Shown: positions 38,272 to 47,240 of the stretch, one piece after another
How positions within the stretch are numbered: position 1 is the first letter of the stretch
Layout: every line of letters begins with the position of its first letter
NCBI GenBank assembly: GCA_000620945.1
Contig: KK211198.1
Location: 668,120-732,119 of the forward strand
Direction: 5' to 3'
DNA length: 64,000 bases
Source: [Clostridium] viride DSM 6836
GTDB taxonomy: Bacteria > Bacillota > Clostridia > Oscillospirales > Oscillospiraceae
Position numbers and translations under genes: made by a program
The notes under the pieces: model-generated
What the model saw: only the letters and a program-made list of their open reading frames with translations
Databases searched by the model: none
Told to the model about the DNA's origin: nothing

Positions 38272-39966
38272 ATGCGCATACGAGTAAGCGGCTGGATTCT
38301 ATGCTCCATCCTACTCTTTGCCCTTCCCCTCCCCGCGTATGCCGCAAACCAGGTGAATACCATGGAGATTCAGGCGCTTGTGTATGAGGACGGCTCCATG
38401 CGCATTACGCAGAGCTGGTCAGGGAGCTTTGAAGAAGGCACCGAAAGCTACATTCCTATGCATGCGCCCGATTATCTGACCATCCGAGAGCTTACGGTCT
38501 TTGACCAATATGGGAGTTATGATACGGTATCAGATTGGAACCTTGACTGGGACTTTGCAGAAAAGGCACGGAAATGCGGGATTCATCCTACGGACAGTGG
38601 GTATGAAATCTGCTTTGGCATCAGCCAGTACGGGCAAAACCACTATACCATTTCTTATCAGCTGGATCAGGCAATCGGCGGCTATAGCGACAGGGACGGT
38701 GTCAACTTTCGCTTTGTCAATGATGGGATGAATACCACCCCTACCGATGTGACCGTTCAAATTCAGCTTGCAGACGGTACGCCCATTACCGATGCAATAG
38801 CCGATGTATGGGGCTTTGGCTTCGCAGGCGAGGTGGCCTTTGAGAATGGAAGTATTATTGCCCGCACAGATGCCCCACTCTCCACGCAAAACCATGTGAC
38901 GGTACTGTTTGCTCTGGATAAGGGAATCCTGTCCCCCTCACGGCAGGAAGCCGGGAGCTTTGAAGAAGTACGGAAACAAGCCTTTGAGGGCAGTGATTAT
39001 GACAATACCGACTCCACCGCAGAGGACGTATCTACAGTGGATGCAATGGTTTCGATACTACTGTTTCTCGTACTTCCCATTGGGCTGATTCTCTGGATTC
39101 GCAAACTAAAGAAGAAAAGGGCCGAGAACAAGCGGCAACGGTTCGAAGAGCGCTTCGGATACTTCCGGGAGCTTCCCAACGAGGGTAACCTCAGCGCCAC
39201 CTATGCGCTGGGGAGAATGTTTGATGTGTGTGAGGAAGGCGCCATCCTCGCCACAGGGATGCTGCGGCTGATTCAGCTGGGCTGTCTATCCCCTGTGGAA
39301 ACCCAGGAAACCGGCTTTTTGGGGAAGACCCGAGAAACGGTCAGCCTGCGCCTTACGGGCAGCCAGCATGACAAAATGAACGAGTATGACGAGTACCTTT
39401 ATACCGTCTTAGAGAGTGCTGCCGGTTCGGATGCCACCTTGCAAGCAAAGGAGCTGGAACGCTTTGCGGAGCAGAAGGATACCCTGCTTCGTGCCTACAT
39501 TCAAAAGCATGACAGTGGGGGTAGGGCCTATTTGAATCAAAAGCACTGCCTGAATCGATGGAATCTACCTGCCAAGCTCACCGACCTGACACCATCCGGT
39601 GAACAGGAGCTGGGCGAGCTGATAGGACTCAAACGATATCTGGAGGACTTTTCGCTGATTGCCGAGCGCAGCGTTGCGGAACTGCCGATTTGGCGGGAGC
39701 TACTGACCTATGCCATGCTATTTGGCATCGCCGACCAGGTAGCCGAACAAATGAAAGAGCTATACCCAGTGCTGTCTTCTGAAGTAAGCGATTACAGCCA
39801 AAGTATGGCTACCGCCTACTCCTATCACGATTTGCTTTACAGAAACATGAAGCAAGCCGAGGAGCGGCGCGAACAGGAAACACGCAGCGGTGGAGGCGGA
39901 GGCATTGCTTCCTTTGGCGGAGGGGGTGGCTTCATCGGAGGTGGTTCGGGCGGCGGAACGAGATAA
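38272..39966 (+). CDS. DUF2207 membrane protein with Gly-rich tail
   Basis: 564 residues. Signal peptide (RIRVSGWILCSILLFALPLP...AYA), an extracytoplasmic DUF2207 domain (about residues 25-215: YEDGSMRITQSWSGSFEEGTES), a membrane helix near 262-282, then a cytoplasmic part of about 270 residues ending in SGGGGGIASFGGGGG...GGGSGGG, the usual Gly-rich end of this family. DUF2207 and LemA genes co-occur widely. ATG 38272 follows TGAGGTG; an ATG at 38260 overlaps the lemA stop. Confidence 0.9.
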   Translation: MRIRVSGWILCSILLFALPLPAYAANQVNTMEIQALVYEDGSMRITQSWSGSFEEGTESYIPMHAPDYLTIRELTVFDQYGSYDTVSDWNLDWDFAEKARKCGIHPTDSGYEICFGISQYGQNHYTISYQLDQAIGGYSDRDGVNFRFVNDGMNTTPTDVTVQIQLADGTPITDAIADVWGFGFAGEVAFENGSIIARTDAPLSTQNHVTVLFALDKGILSPSRQEAGSFEEVRKQAFEGSDYDNTDSTAEDVSTVDAMVSILLFLVLPIGLILWIRKLKKKRAENKRQRFEERFGYFRELPNEGNLSATYALGRMFDVCEEGAILATGMLRLIQLGCLSPVETQETGFLGKTRETVSLRLTGSQHDKMNEYDEYLYTVLESAAGSDATLQAKELERFAEQKDTLLRAYIQKHDSGGRAYLNQKHCLNRWNLPAKLTDLTPSGEQELGELIGLKRYLEDFSLIAERSVAELPIWRELLTYAMLFGIADQVAEQMKELYPVLSSEVSDYSQSMATAYSYHDLLYRNMKQAEERREQETRSGGGGGIASFGGGGGFIGGGSGGGTR

Positions 39967-39992
39967 TGAGGAAAACATACGGAGGAACTGAT

Positions 39993-40895
39993 ATGGGCTT
40001 ATTTTCTAAAAAACCCCCTTGTCCCATCTGCGGAGGTAAGATTTCGTGGTTTTTACCATCGAAAATTGAGGGGGAATACATCTGCGACACCTGCTACGGC
40101 AAGATCGATATGGATGCTGACAAGGCAAGCCAACTGACCATGCAGGGCTTTCGGGAATACTTAGCATTTTACAATCAAAACCAGCTGCTGAAAGATCAAT
40201 TCGTGATTTCCCAGCGGATTGATTTCGGCCTATGGGATACCAAAATCATCTTTGATCACCAGAATAAGCTGTTCTGCATGAGCCGAAGTCCGGACAAAAC
40301 CGTGTTTGAAGCGGGGCAGCTGAAATCCTTTACCATCAAAGAGGATAGCGCCCCCCTGTTCGAGGGCTCAGCGGAGGGTATACGCCGCTATGCCAGCACT
40401 GTGCCAGAGCGCGCCATGGCTATGGCGCCGCTGATCTCCCAGTTTATGATGAGCCGGCAGATGGCTCGTACACTTGACCGGCTGGATGACGGTAAGGCAA
40501 ACGGGACAGCACCCATGCAGTATTTTGATGTGCCGGAACCGTTTCATACATTCAACGTGGAGCTGCACTTCGACCATCCTTACTGGACGGTGATTCAATG
40601 TGACATGGACGGCCCTCAATTCGATCATACCCACCCGGATGTGAACGACTACCTTCGCTCCTACCAGCGCAGCATAGAGGAGATTGAACAGCTGGTGGCG
40701 GCATTCCGAACGGTGGCCTTCCCAGACGCACCGGATCAGTCCATCGGGCCCGGTACGGCACAGGCGGTACATGCAACCATGATCCCCCCTACCGACGCCA
40801 TTGAGGAAATCAAGAAATACAAGGTACTCATGGAGGACGGCGTCATTTCTCAACCGGAATTTGAAGCAAAGAAGCGGCAGCTACTTGGGATCTAG
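39993..40895 (+). CDS. DUF4428 zinc-ribbon protein with C-terminal SHOCT domain
   Basis: 300 residues. The N-terminus CPICGGKISWFLPSKIEGEYICDTCYGKI is a DUF4428-type zinc ribbon. A central domain (about residues 60-235) with no known motif follows, then a short oligomerisation domain SHOCT at the end (IEEIKKYKVLMEDGVISQPEFEAKKRQLL). GGAGGA precedes the ATG. Third gene of the LemA operon; SHOCT domains are often attached to membrane-stress proteins. Confidence 0.85.
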   Translation: MGLFSKKPPCPICGGKISWFLPSKIEGEYICDTCYGKIDMDADKASQLTMQGFREYLAFYNQNQLLKDQFVISQRIDFGLWDTKIIFDHQNKLFCMSRSPDKTVFEAGQLKSFTIKEDSAPLFEGSAEGIRRYASTVPERAMAMAPLISQFMMSRQMARTLDRLDDGKANGTAPMQYFDVPEPFHTFNVELHFDHPYWTVIQCDMDGPQFDHTHPDVNDYLRSYQRSIEEIEQLVAAFRTVAFPDAPDQSIGPGTAQAVHATMIPPTDAIEEIKKYKVLMEDGVISQPEFEAKKRQLLGI

Positions 40896-40995
40896 CTGGA
40901 ACAACATTCTCACTAAATAAAAACTTGGCAAACCGTGGAGTGGTCTACATCGAGTCAACCAAAAACAGAAGACAACAATTTAAGGAGGAACTATC

Positions 40996-43014
40996 ATGAA
41001 ACGTATGAAACGAGCCCTTTCCGTGCTCTTGGCAGGTTTGCTGACCTTTGGTCTGCTTACCATCTCAGCTACCGCCGCCGGCTCAACTCCGCAGCGGGAG
41101 TTGGAGGCAAAAGGCCTTTTTGCCATGGGCCTGTTCAAGGGCTATGACGAAACGGGGACAAACTTCGGACTGAACGACCGGGTGACCCGTGAGCAGGCGC
41201 TGGTTATCCTCATTCGCATGCTGGGACTGGAAAAGGACGCCCTCAATTGGTCGGGTGCACAGCCTTACACCGACGTTCCTGAGGGAAACTGGGCAAAGGC
41301 TTACATTGGCTATGCAAAGGCCAAGGGCCTAACCGTTGGCATCGGCAACAACAAGTTCGGCATGGGTCGCTATGCCAATATGCAGGAGATGACCATCTTC
41401 GCCCTCCGTGGACTGGGATACAGTGATGCATCCGACGTAAAGGATTTTAACTGGAATACCTGTCTTCTCTTTGCAAAGAGTAAGGGCATCCTCAGCTCCG
41501 ATCAGGCCGTATCTCCCTTTACCAGAGGCGAAGCAGTGGATATCATTTTTGGTTCCATGGCCGCCAACGTCAAGGGACAGGACTACGATCTACTGTCCAA
41601 GCTGATGAATCAGGGTGTCGTGACGCAGGCACAGTATGATAATGCCATGGAAATTCTCACGAATAAGCTCAAAAGTGATGTCGCCGACGGAACGTATACC
41701 ATGAGTTGCATGGGCAAGTACTTCTTTGTTAACACCAACAATGGTTTGGAAATCCGCGATACCAAACCTCTTCAGAACTTCACGGTGAGTAGCAAGAGTG
41801 GCTATTCCTACATTCAGGCAGAGAGTGGTCTGTACCTGGGGTTAACTAGCACAGCAAACGGTACACAGCTGACGGCCAGCAAGACCCCCTATTCTTGGGT
41901 GATTCAGAAGCAGAGTGGTAGCATATATACCATTCGCCCCTATGAAAAGACCGGTTTGGTGGTCAATGCCAATGGTGAGAGCAGTGCAAACGGCACCAAG
42001 ATGATTGTTTGGCCCCATTCTGGAGCCCCCAAGAACACACAGATTACAATGACTCTTGCCAGTGCAGAGAAAGCAGTCACCGCCAACTTTACCATGCTTA
42101 ACAACACTGGAAAGAGCATCCAAGAGCTGTACATCGCCGATTCCGCTCTCTCTAGCTATGGCAAAGAGTTCCTTTCCAATCACAACTACAATTCTTGGAG
42201 CAACGGCAAAACCATCACCACCAGCATTACCTTCTACCAAGACACCAGCTTGGATTTTTATGTTCGTTTCTCCGATGGTTCTGAAGTAGAGGCCACCGGG
42301 CTCACCCTTGCCAAGGCCACCTCTGCCGGTGGCAAGATTACGCTGGGCACTGCCGATGTGAAACTTGCCGTGGGGAGCAACACCGTCAGTACCGCGAAGT
42401 TCACCGTCAAGTCCGGTAGCACTGATCTTGCTGCCCAAAATAAAAAGCTCTTCGATCGCTACAACGCTTCCGTGAACCGCTACAACAAGCAGGTGGATGA
42501 GATTAACGCGCTGGGCTTATCCTCCGACCAGACCCTCACCAGTAGCATGAACTCGCTCACAACAAGCATCAATGCCATGGGCAAGGAAATTGGGGCGGGT
42601 ACCGGAAGCTTTACTACTGCACAGATTAGCGAATACAATAAGGCGCTGGATGCGCTGGATTTGCTGATGAACGAGCTGGATAAGCTGATTGGGACGGCCA
42701 AGGCAGAGCAGTCTGCAACACGAACCATTTACGTGAAGTTCACCAATGGAACGGACACCAATTTTACCAATTTCAAAGCTTACACGGCTGGAAGTAGCAG
42801 CACGGCGCAGACTTTGACAAAAGACTACGGTGAGGCCACGTTGGAGTTTACCGTGGCCAGTGCCGCAACACCCTTTACGGTCAGTTTCACAGCGGGGGGA
42901 ACGAACTACGAAATGCCCTTTACCTTCGGAACGGATATCAAGAGTGGATCTACGATTTCAATCCAGTTTTCAGCCAATGCTTCCGGCGAAGTGGTCTGGG
43001 ATTATGACAACTAG
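40996..43014 (+). CDS. SLH-domain surface protein with ricin-type lectin-like module
   Basis: 672 residues. Signal peptide KRALSVLLAGLLTFGLLTISATAAG; about two to three S-layer homology repeats in residues 30-225 (GLFKGYDETGTNFGLNDRVTREQALVILIRMLG; KGLTVGIGNNKFGMGRYANMQEM) that would bind the cell-wall polymer. A beta-trefoil-like stretch at about 230-355 (DGTYTMSCMGKYFFVNTNNGLEI, GLYLGLTSTANGTQL, GLVVNANGESSANGTKM) suggests sugar binding. The rest is Thr/Ser-rich beta repeats plus a helical segment near 480-570. AGGAGG precedes the ATG. Exported; ligand unknown. Confidence 0.87.
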   Translation: MKRMKRALSVLLAGLLTFGLLTISATAAGSTPQRELEAKGLFAMGLFKGYDETGTNFGLNDRVTREQALVILIRMLGLEKDALNWSGAQPYTDVPEGNWAKAYIGYAKAKGLTVGIGNNKFGMGRYANMQEMTIFALRGLGYSDASDVKDFNWNTCLLFAKSKGILSSDQAVSPFTRGEAVDIIFGSMAANVKGQDYDLLSKLMNQGVVTQAQYDNAMEILTNKLKSDVADGTYTMSCMGKYFFVNTNNGLEIRDTKPLQNFTVSSKSGYSYIQAESGLYLGLTSTANGTQLTASKTPYSWVIQKQSGSIYTIRPYEKTGLVVNANGESSANGTKMIVWPHSGAPKNTQITMTLASAEKAVTANFTMLNNTGKSIQELYIADSALSSYGKEFLSNHNYNSWSNGKTITTSITFYQDTSLDFYVRFSDGSEVEATGLTLAKATSAGGKITLGTADVKLAVGSNTVSTAKFTVKSGSTDLAAQNKKLFDRYNASVNRYNKQVDEINALGLSSDQTLTSSMNSLTTSINAMGKEIGAGTGSFTTAQISEYNKALDALDLLMNELDKLIGTAKAEQSATRTIYVKFTNGTDTNFTNFKAYTAGSSSTAQTLTKDYGEATLEFTVASAATPFTVSFTAGGTNYEMPFTFGTDIKSGSTISIQFSANASGEVVWDYDN

Positions 43015-43124
43015 TTAAGTCCATAACGATTGATGACAAAGTCTGTGATTTTGCCGACGACAAAAGCGGCAGATCAGACAGTCGAAACCCAAGGTTCCCG
43101 GAAAATCCTATTTGTGTAAAAATG

Positions 43125-43176
43125 GCAGTGCCAGTGCTTGAACTTCAAGTCGCCGGCACTGCTGTTTTTGTTTTAG
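43125..43176 (+). terminator. terminator of the SLH gene
   Basis: GCAGTGCC (43125-43132) pairs with GGCACTGC (43155-43162), with an inner CTTGAACTTCAAG hairpin, followed by TGTTTTTGTTTTAG. Confidence 0.85.
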
Positions 43177-43256
43177 TTTGCGTCAGTCATTTCACGGTTT
43201 TCGTAGATTTCCTTAGTAGAGCCTGAGAACGAGCAGGCCGCGAAACCATCCTTTGT

Positions 43257-43601
43257 TCATTCTTTTTCTCCTCTCGCCTTCCCTTCTCTGTCTTTCGCCG
43301 CTGCCCGAAAACCCATCAGCAGGGCTGGGAGGCGGTTTTGGGGTTTCTGCAGGATGCAATTATAGCTTTTTTCCGCCTCCCGGCAGAGCATTCGGCTTAT
43401 TTCCAGCATACTTGCTGCAGATCCCACGTCGGGGCCTTCCCTTACCTGGGAAGCCAGCCGCTCATGCAGACGCAGTTGCCCCTCAAGATCGAGAAGGCTG
43501 TTCCACTTTGTGGATAGTTCCTGATAGGCGCCCGTAAACCAGATGGCCACAAATCCCGCCGTACAGATACCAGCAATAAAGTAAGCGATGAACGTGGGCA
43601 C
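43257..43601 (-). CDS. small membrane-anchored protein, possibly LemA-like
   Basis: 114 residues. N-terminal hydrophobic helix (FIAYFIAGICTAGFVAIWFTGAY) followed by a helical domain with LSTKWNSLLDLEGQLRLHERLASQVREG and EISRMLCREAEKSYNCILQKPQNRLPALLMGF, whose layout recalls LemA proteins. The start is GTG 43601, supported by GAGGGGGGA about eight bases before it. Function unknown. Confidence 0.6.
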   Translation of the reverse strand: MPTFIAYFIAGICTAGFVAIWFTGAYQELSTKWNSLLDLEGQLRLHERLASQVREGPDVGSAASMLEISRMLCREAEKSYNCILQKPQNRLPALLMGFRAAAKDREGKARGEKE

Positions 43602-43789
43602 ACAGCGTCCCCCCTCTCCCCTTTGTATTGAACGAAAGGATACCAGAAAAAACCGTCCAAAACCGGTTCCGGCCTGAACGGTAGTGGATTTCGACCTGAA
43701 CGGTCATTGGGCGTGGACGCGCATCCTCTTCATGCTGTACTTTTTCAGTCATGTCCGTCAGGCATTCCCTTTTTTCAAACGCATAGAAA

Positions 43790-43829
43790 GACCCTCCTGT
43801 CGCAGCATCGAGTCTACGACAGAAGGGTC
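43790..43829 (-). terminator. hairpin after the hemerythrin gene
   Basis: GACCCT-CTGTCG (43790-43802) pairs with CGACAG-AGGGTC (43817-43829) with one mismatch, followed by TTTCT on the minus strand, about 85 bases after the hemerythrin stop. Confidence 0.6.
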
Positions 43830-43912
43830 CTTCCTTTATGTCCGTTTGCTAGGAACCTGTACACATCCCAAACGAGCTACCAGTTCGATGGACTGTCTCA
43901 GTAGCTTATATC

Positions 43913-44479
43913 TTAGGTTTCGGCAGAATACTTTTCTAAAAGCTCATCCAATGCTCTTAAATGGGTTTCCTGCACGTGATTCTCATTGGCCTTTGCCTCA
44001 AATAACCGTACTCTTTCATCTACCGATTTCAGAACATCCGGCAATAAACTTTTCTCCGCATAAGAATAAACCGCCTGATTCTCCTTATCAATATGGCGCT
44101 GAAGAAGGTTGGCATAGCCCATGGCTTCGGTCAGCGCATGGAGCTTATATATGGTTTGGGGTTCTTCTCGGTACTGATTCAATGCCTTCTCCAGCTCTGA
44201 GATATGCAGTCGCCCCAAATCATGTTCCACCAACATACCATGCTGAATTAGATTGACCCCAATCGGACCTAAGTGCTCCGTCATTTGTTGAAACAAGATT
44301 TGTTCTTCTTTCCCGTGATGGTGTTTGTCCGCATATTCCCGTGCAAAGGAGATCATTTTCCGAAAATCTTCGTCAAGCAACTCCTCTCCTTCTAGAATGC
44401 CACAGCAGGCATTTTGTATCACTTTGAGAAGTTTCAGAATGTTCTCGTGTTCTTCCACCATCAATTCAATACTGTACAT
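43913..44479 (-). CDS. hemerythrin-domain protein
   Basis: 188-residue helical-bundle protein with a non-haem di-iron site. Ligand-type residues: VEEHENI, YADKHHHGKEEQILF, HGMLVEHDLGR and LQRHIDKENQAVY. Close to the DUF438-less hemerythrins of anaerobes that bind oxygen or sense oxidative or nitrosative stress and may repair iron-sulfur centres. Monocistronic. Confidence 0.9.
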   Translation of the reverse strand: MYSIELMVEEHENILKLLKVIQNACCGILEGEELLDEDFRKMISFAREYADKHHHGKEEQILFQQMTEHLGPIGVNLIQHGMLVEHDLGRLHISELEKALNQYREEPQTIYKLHALTEAMGYANLLQRHIDKENQAVYSYAEKSLLPDVLKSVDERVRLFEAKANENHVQETHLRALDELLEKYSAET

Positions 44480-44712
44480 GGCAGTTACTCCTTTATGATT
44501 GTAAATTCATGTTTCCTCTCTGATAGAACCTTAGGTCACCGTGTGGCAGCATTCTCTCCTTGCTTTTTATACGACTATACGGAAATGGAACCGCCTACCT
44601 CAGTATACCCCATATACACATTTTGTTTGCTGCTAACTAACCATGTTTTCCGCTTACCATCATAAAACCCAGCAAGAATGATTTTATTTTAAGTATACCC
44701 TGCGCTAAAATA

Positions 44713-45954
44713 TTAACCACGTCCCATCATGCCCGGCATCGTAATCTCATGAGACAGGGTTCCAGGAAACTTTAAATCACCCAGTAAGGTAGCAGGATAG
44801 ATGGCACGTTTTCCAAAACGGCAACGAATGTCCTCCACCGTATCCTCTATGACCATCTTACGCTCCCGCTTTTGCTGGTCAATATAGAGGTTTAACTGCT
44901 GTGGCTGCCCGTGAGGAATCAAGTTGATGGCCCGCACCGTAATCGATCGCACATGGCCTGACCAGTGATAATTTTTGTGAAAGAGCTCTCTTGCTTTTCG
45001 TGCAAGCTCCATGGGCAGCTGGGTTGGCACTTCTAATGGAGCCTGATATTGCTTATCGTGTAGGGTGTGATCCTTGATGGTAATTTGAACCCCGGTGGCT
45101 TCTAAACCGTGGAGACGAAGCTTATGTCCAATATCTTGGGTCAGCTGGAGCATCACCCGCCAGACCTCTTCCTCATGGGCCAAGTCTGATACACAGGTGA
45201 TTCCATGCCCGATGGATTTGATGGGCGAAACAAAGTCTCGATGCATCACGGGGGAAGCATCATTTCCGTTTGCAAAGTTCCATAACATAAGACCGTTTAC
45301 GCCCAGCCGACGCTTTAAGAGGTCGGGAGGAGTGTTGGCAATGTCACCTATGGTATGAATGCCATAGGTAGCTAACTTTTTCGTGGTGGCTCTACCGCAA
45401 TAAAAGAGCTCGGAGGATGGCAGGGGCCAAACTAGCTCTTCCATCTTATGGCTCGGAACTTCGGTAATGGCATCTGGCTTTTTCATGTCACTACCCAACT
45501 TTGCAAAGACCTTATTGTAAGACACCCCAATGCTAACGGTAAGCCCCAGTTCTTCCCTCACCGTTTTTCGAATATTCTCCGCTATGTCCATTGCTGATCC
45601 AAATAGCTCTGTGCTGCCTGTGACATCCAGCCAGCATTCATCCATACCATAGGGTTCCACCTGATCGGTGAAGCGCTGATAAATGCCTCTTGTGAGCTTG
45701 GAGTACTTCAGGTATTGGTCGTAGTGTGGTGGGACAAGAATAAGACCAGGACATTTCTGCCGTGCCTCCCAGTTGACCATGCCTGTTTTTATTCCTGCTT
45801 TTTTGGCCAGCTGCGATTTGGCTAGCACAATCCCATGCCGTTCCTCTGTGCTACCACAGACGGCCACGGCCTTTCCTTGCAAGGTCTGATCAAGCATCAT
45901 TTCTACTGAGGCATAGAAGGCATTTAAATCGCTATGCAAGATGTTCCGCTCCAT
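44713..45954 (-). CDS. dinB: DNA polymerase IV-type Y-family polymerase
   Basis: 413-residue translesion polymerase. Catalytic motifs: LHSDLNAFYASVE, YGMDECWLDVTGS, and SIGVSYNKVFAKLGSDMKKPDA, with helix-hairpin-helix and little-finger regions in the C-terminal half. It ends MPGMMGRG and lacks an obvious beta-clamp motif. ATG 45954 follows GGAGGG. A LexA-like palindrome upstream points to SOS control. Confidence 0.93.
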   Translation of the reverse strand: MERNILHSDLNAFYASVEMMLDQTLQGKAVAVCGSTEERHGIVLAKSQLAKKAGIKTGMVNWEARQKCPGLILVPPHYDQYLKYSKLTRGIYQRFTDQVEPYGMDECWLDVTGSTELFGSAMDIAENIRKTVREELGLTVSIGVSYNKVFAKLGSDMKKPDAITEVPSHKMEELVWPLPSSELFYCGRATTKKLATYGIHTIGDIANTPPDLLKRRLGVNGLMLWNFANGNDASPVMHRDFVSPIKSIGHGITCVSDLAHEEEVWRVMLQLTQDIGHKLRLHGLEATGVQITIKDHTLHDKQYQAPLEVPTQLPMELARKARELFHKNYHWSGHVRSITVRAINLIPHGQPQQLNLYIDQQKRERKMVIEDTVEDIRCRFGKRAIYPATLLGDLKFPGTLSHEITMPGMMGRG

Positions 45955-45997
45955 GGGAAAACCCTCCATTGACAAAGATACTTTCTTTTAGTATATT

Positions 45998-46011
45998 CAA
46001 ACATATGTTCT
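45998..46011. promoter_or_regulatory. candidate LexA/DinR box
   Basis: CAAACATATGTTCT differs from the Firmicutes box CGAACATATGTTCG at two positions. It lies between dinB and a divergent small gene and could control both. Confidence 0.6.
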
Positions 46012-46060
46012 ATATACTATAGAATAAACGTTCGAGTGTCAAGAGGGAGGTTTTGTCATC

Positions 46061-46327
46061 ATGAGTCCGTGCAAAGTCTATGTGCCAGTCGTCGCTTCTT
46101 TTGACGTGGAGGGGCACCTGATCCCAAAAGAGCTGGTCTGGGAGGATGGGCGCAGGTATTCAATTGATCGGGTGTTGGACATTCGTCCGGCGGCGGCGTT
46201 GAAGGCAGGTGGCCAGGGAGACCGATATACCATCCAAATCTGCAAGCAGCAAAGCTTTCTATTCTTTGAGCGAAGTAGCAACTTATCTGGTAATACCTTA
46301 GGCCGTTGGTTTGTGGAACGAAAGTGA
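46061..46327 (+). CDS. small protein divergent from dinB
   Basis: 88-residue protein, unrecognised function. Beta-rich start (KVYVPVVASFDVEGHLIPKELVWEDGRRYSIDRVLDIRPA) and GDRYTIQICKQQSFLFFERS suggest a compact single domain. GGGAGG ten bases before the ATG. Small genes of this type sit beside dinB in several Clostridia, and it shares the LexA-like region, so a DNA-damage link is inferred. Confidence 0.7.
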   Translation: MSPCKVYVPVVASFDVEGHLIPKELVWEDGRRYSIDRVLDIRPAAALKAGGQGDRYTIQICKQQSFLFFERSSNLSGNTLGRWFVERK

Positions 46328-46450
46328 TGAGAAATGGAACAGATATGAGCGTTGCATAAGCCATTGCATCTTGCATCTATCAGCCATTGTGTATTCACCA
46401 CCTTTCAAGGCATTATATAAGTGGGCCATTATTGGACGGCTTTCAAATTG

Positions 46451-46495
46451 GCATTCAAAGAGGGCTTTCCGGAATGGAAAGCCCTCTTTGAATGC
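46451..46495. terminator. 20-bp perfect hairpin
   Basis: GCATTCAAAGAGGGCTTTCC (46451-46470) pairs perfectly with 46476-46495 around a five-base loop. Lies downstream of both the 88-aa gene (plus) and the 46-aa gene (minus). Only weak T-runs flank it, so it may be bidirectional terminator or a mobile-element-like palindrome. Confidence 0.65.
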
Positions 46496-46528
46496 TTGAT
46501 TTACGTAGTCTGCTTGTATTGTTCAGAA

Positions 46529-46669
46529 CTAATGACTTGGTTTTACTGGAGTATCCCCAGCTGTTTTCGGCACTTCCTTGGGCGGTATCGGCGCCTTAAA
46601 AATGGCTTTTTGACACTTCATATACTCCATGTCGGCTTTTGCGTATACATCTTCGTGAGGGTATTTCAT
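46529..46669 (-). CDS. 46-residue small protein
   Basis: ATG 46669 is preceded by a very good GGAGG nine bases upstream. The product MKYPHEDVYAKADMEYMKC... has 46 residues, is rich in Lys, Pro and Tyr, and ends TPVKPSH. No membrane segment. Two copies of a D-x-Y/E-Y-M-like motif (HEDVYAKADMEYMKCQ) give a small helix. The perfect hairpin 46451-46495 follows. No family recognised. Confidence 0.55.
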   Translation of the reverse strand: MKYPHEDVYAKADMEYMKCQKAIFKAPIPPKEVPKTAGDTPVKPSH

Positions 46670-47240
46670 GTTAATTTTCCTCCATTCGCAATTCAGTTCC
46701 TGCCACTAATCTCCATGCCTATTGTTACTATATTCCATCTATTCCGTTCATTTTGTCTGATTCTGTCGAATTTCAAATGGCCTGCCATGGCTTTCAAGCA
46801 TTAATTATCCACAGCCCTCACCACCTTAAAAATCCGTCCATTTAGGACGACCTTAAATTAAACGGAGACGATATCCAACCATCCCATGGATTCCCTCGTC
46901 TTTGCTGCAAAAGAATGCCGCCAGAGGTGGGCATCCTCTGACGGCTTGAGTAAGGAAAAGAGAGTGTTGGTTGAGTTCATGCCATGATTTTATCATATCT
47001 TGTTTCAAAAACAGTGATCTTATCACATTAAATAAACAAATATACAAGTGAATCCAACGAACCCTCTTTGGTCTTCCTCCTAACTTTCGGTACTTATACC
47101 CCTAATTACCCCAAGACGGAATTTGTATCTACATTGAATCAATGCACTAAGAACACTCACATCCCTACACATAGCCGTGGACTTTTCTTCTTTATAAGTG
47201 TATGATAGTACAATCAAGTCAAATAGACAGGAGTGTAACC
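46670..47240. other. gene-poor stretch with a hairpin and an att-like repeat
   Basis: No convincing gene. It holds a GCCG-CAGAGG hairpin (46917-46945) and the first copy of a 36-base repeat (about 47089-47125) that recurs next to the tRNA-Leu remnant. Confidence 0.4.
47089..47125. repeat. copy 1 of a dispersed 36-base repeat
   Basis: CGGTACTTATACCCCTAATT and the following ACCCCAAGACGGAATT closely match 49405-49442 (GCGGCACTTATACCCCTTAA, ATACCCCAACACGGATT), with a two-base gap. The second copy abuts the tRNA-Leu remnant. Confidence 0.55.

Noticed and set aside
41842-42438. 198-codon minus-strand frame inside the SLH gene
   Set aside because: Antisense shadow of the Thr/Gly-rich repeats; no start signal.
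46421-46804. 127-codon plus-strand frame near dinB
   Set aside because: It runs through the 20-bp hairpin, has no ribosome-binding site, and is antisense to a better-supported 46-residue gene.
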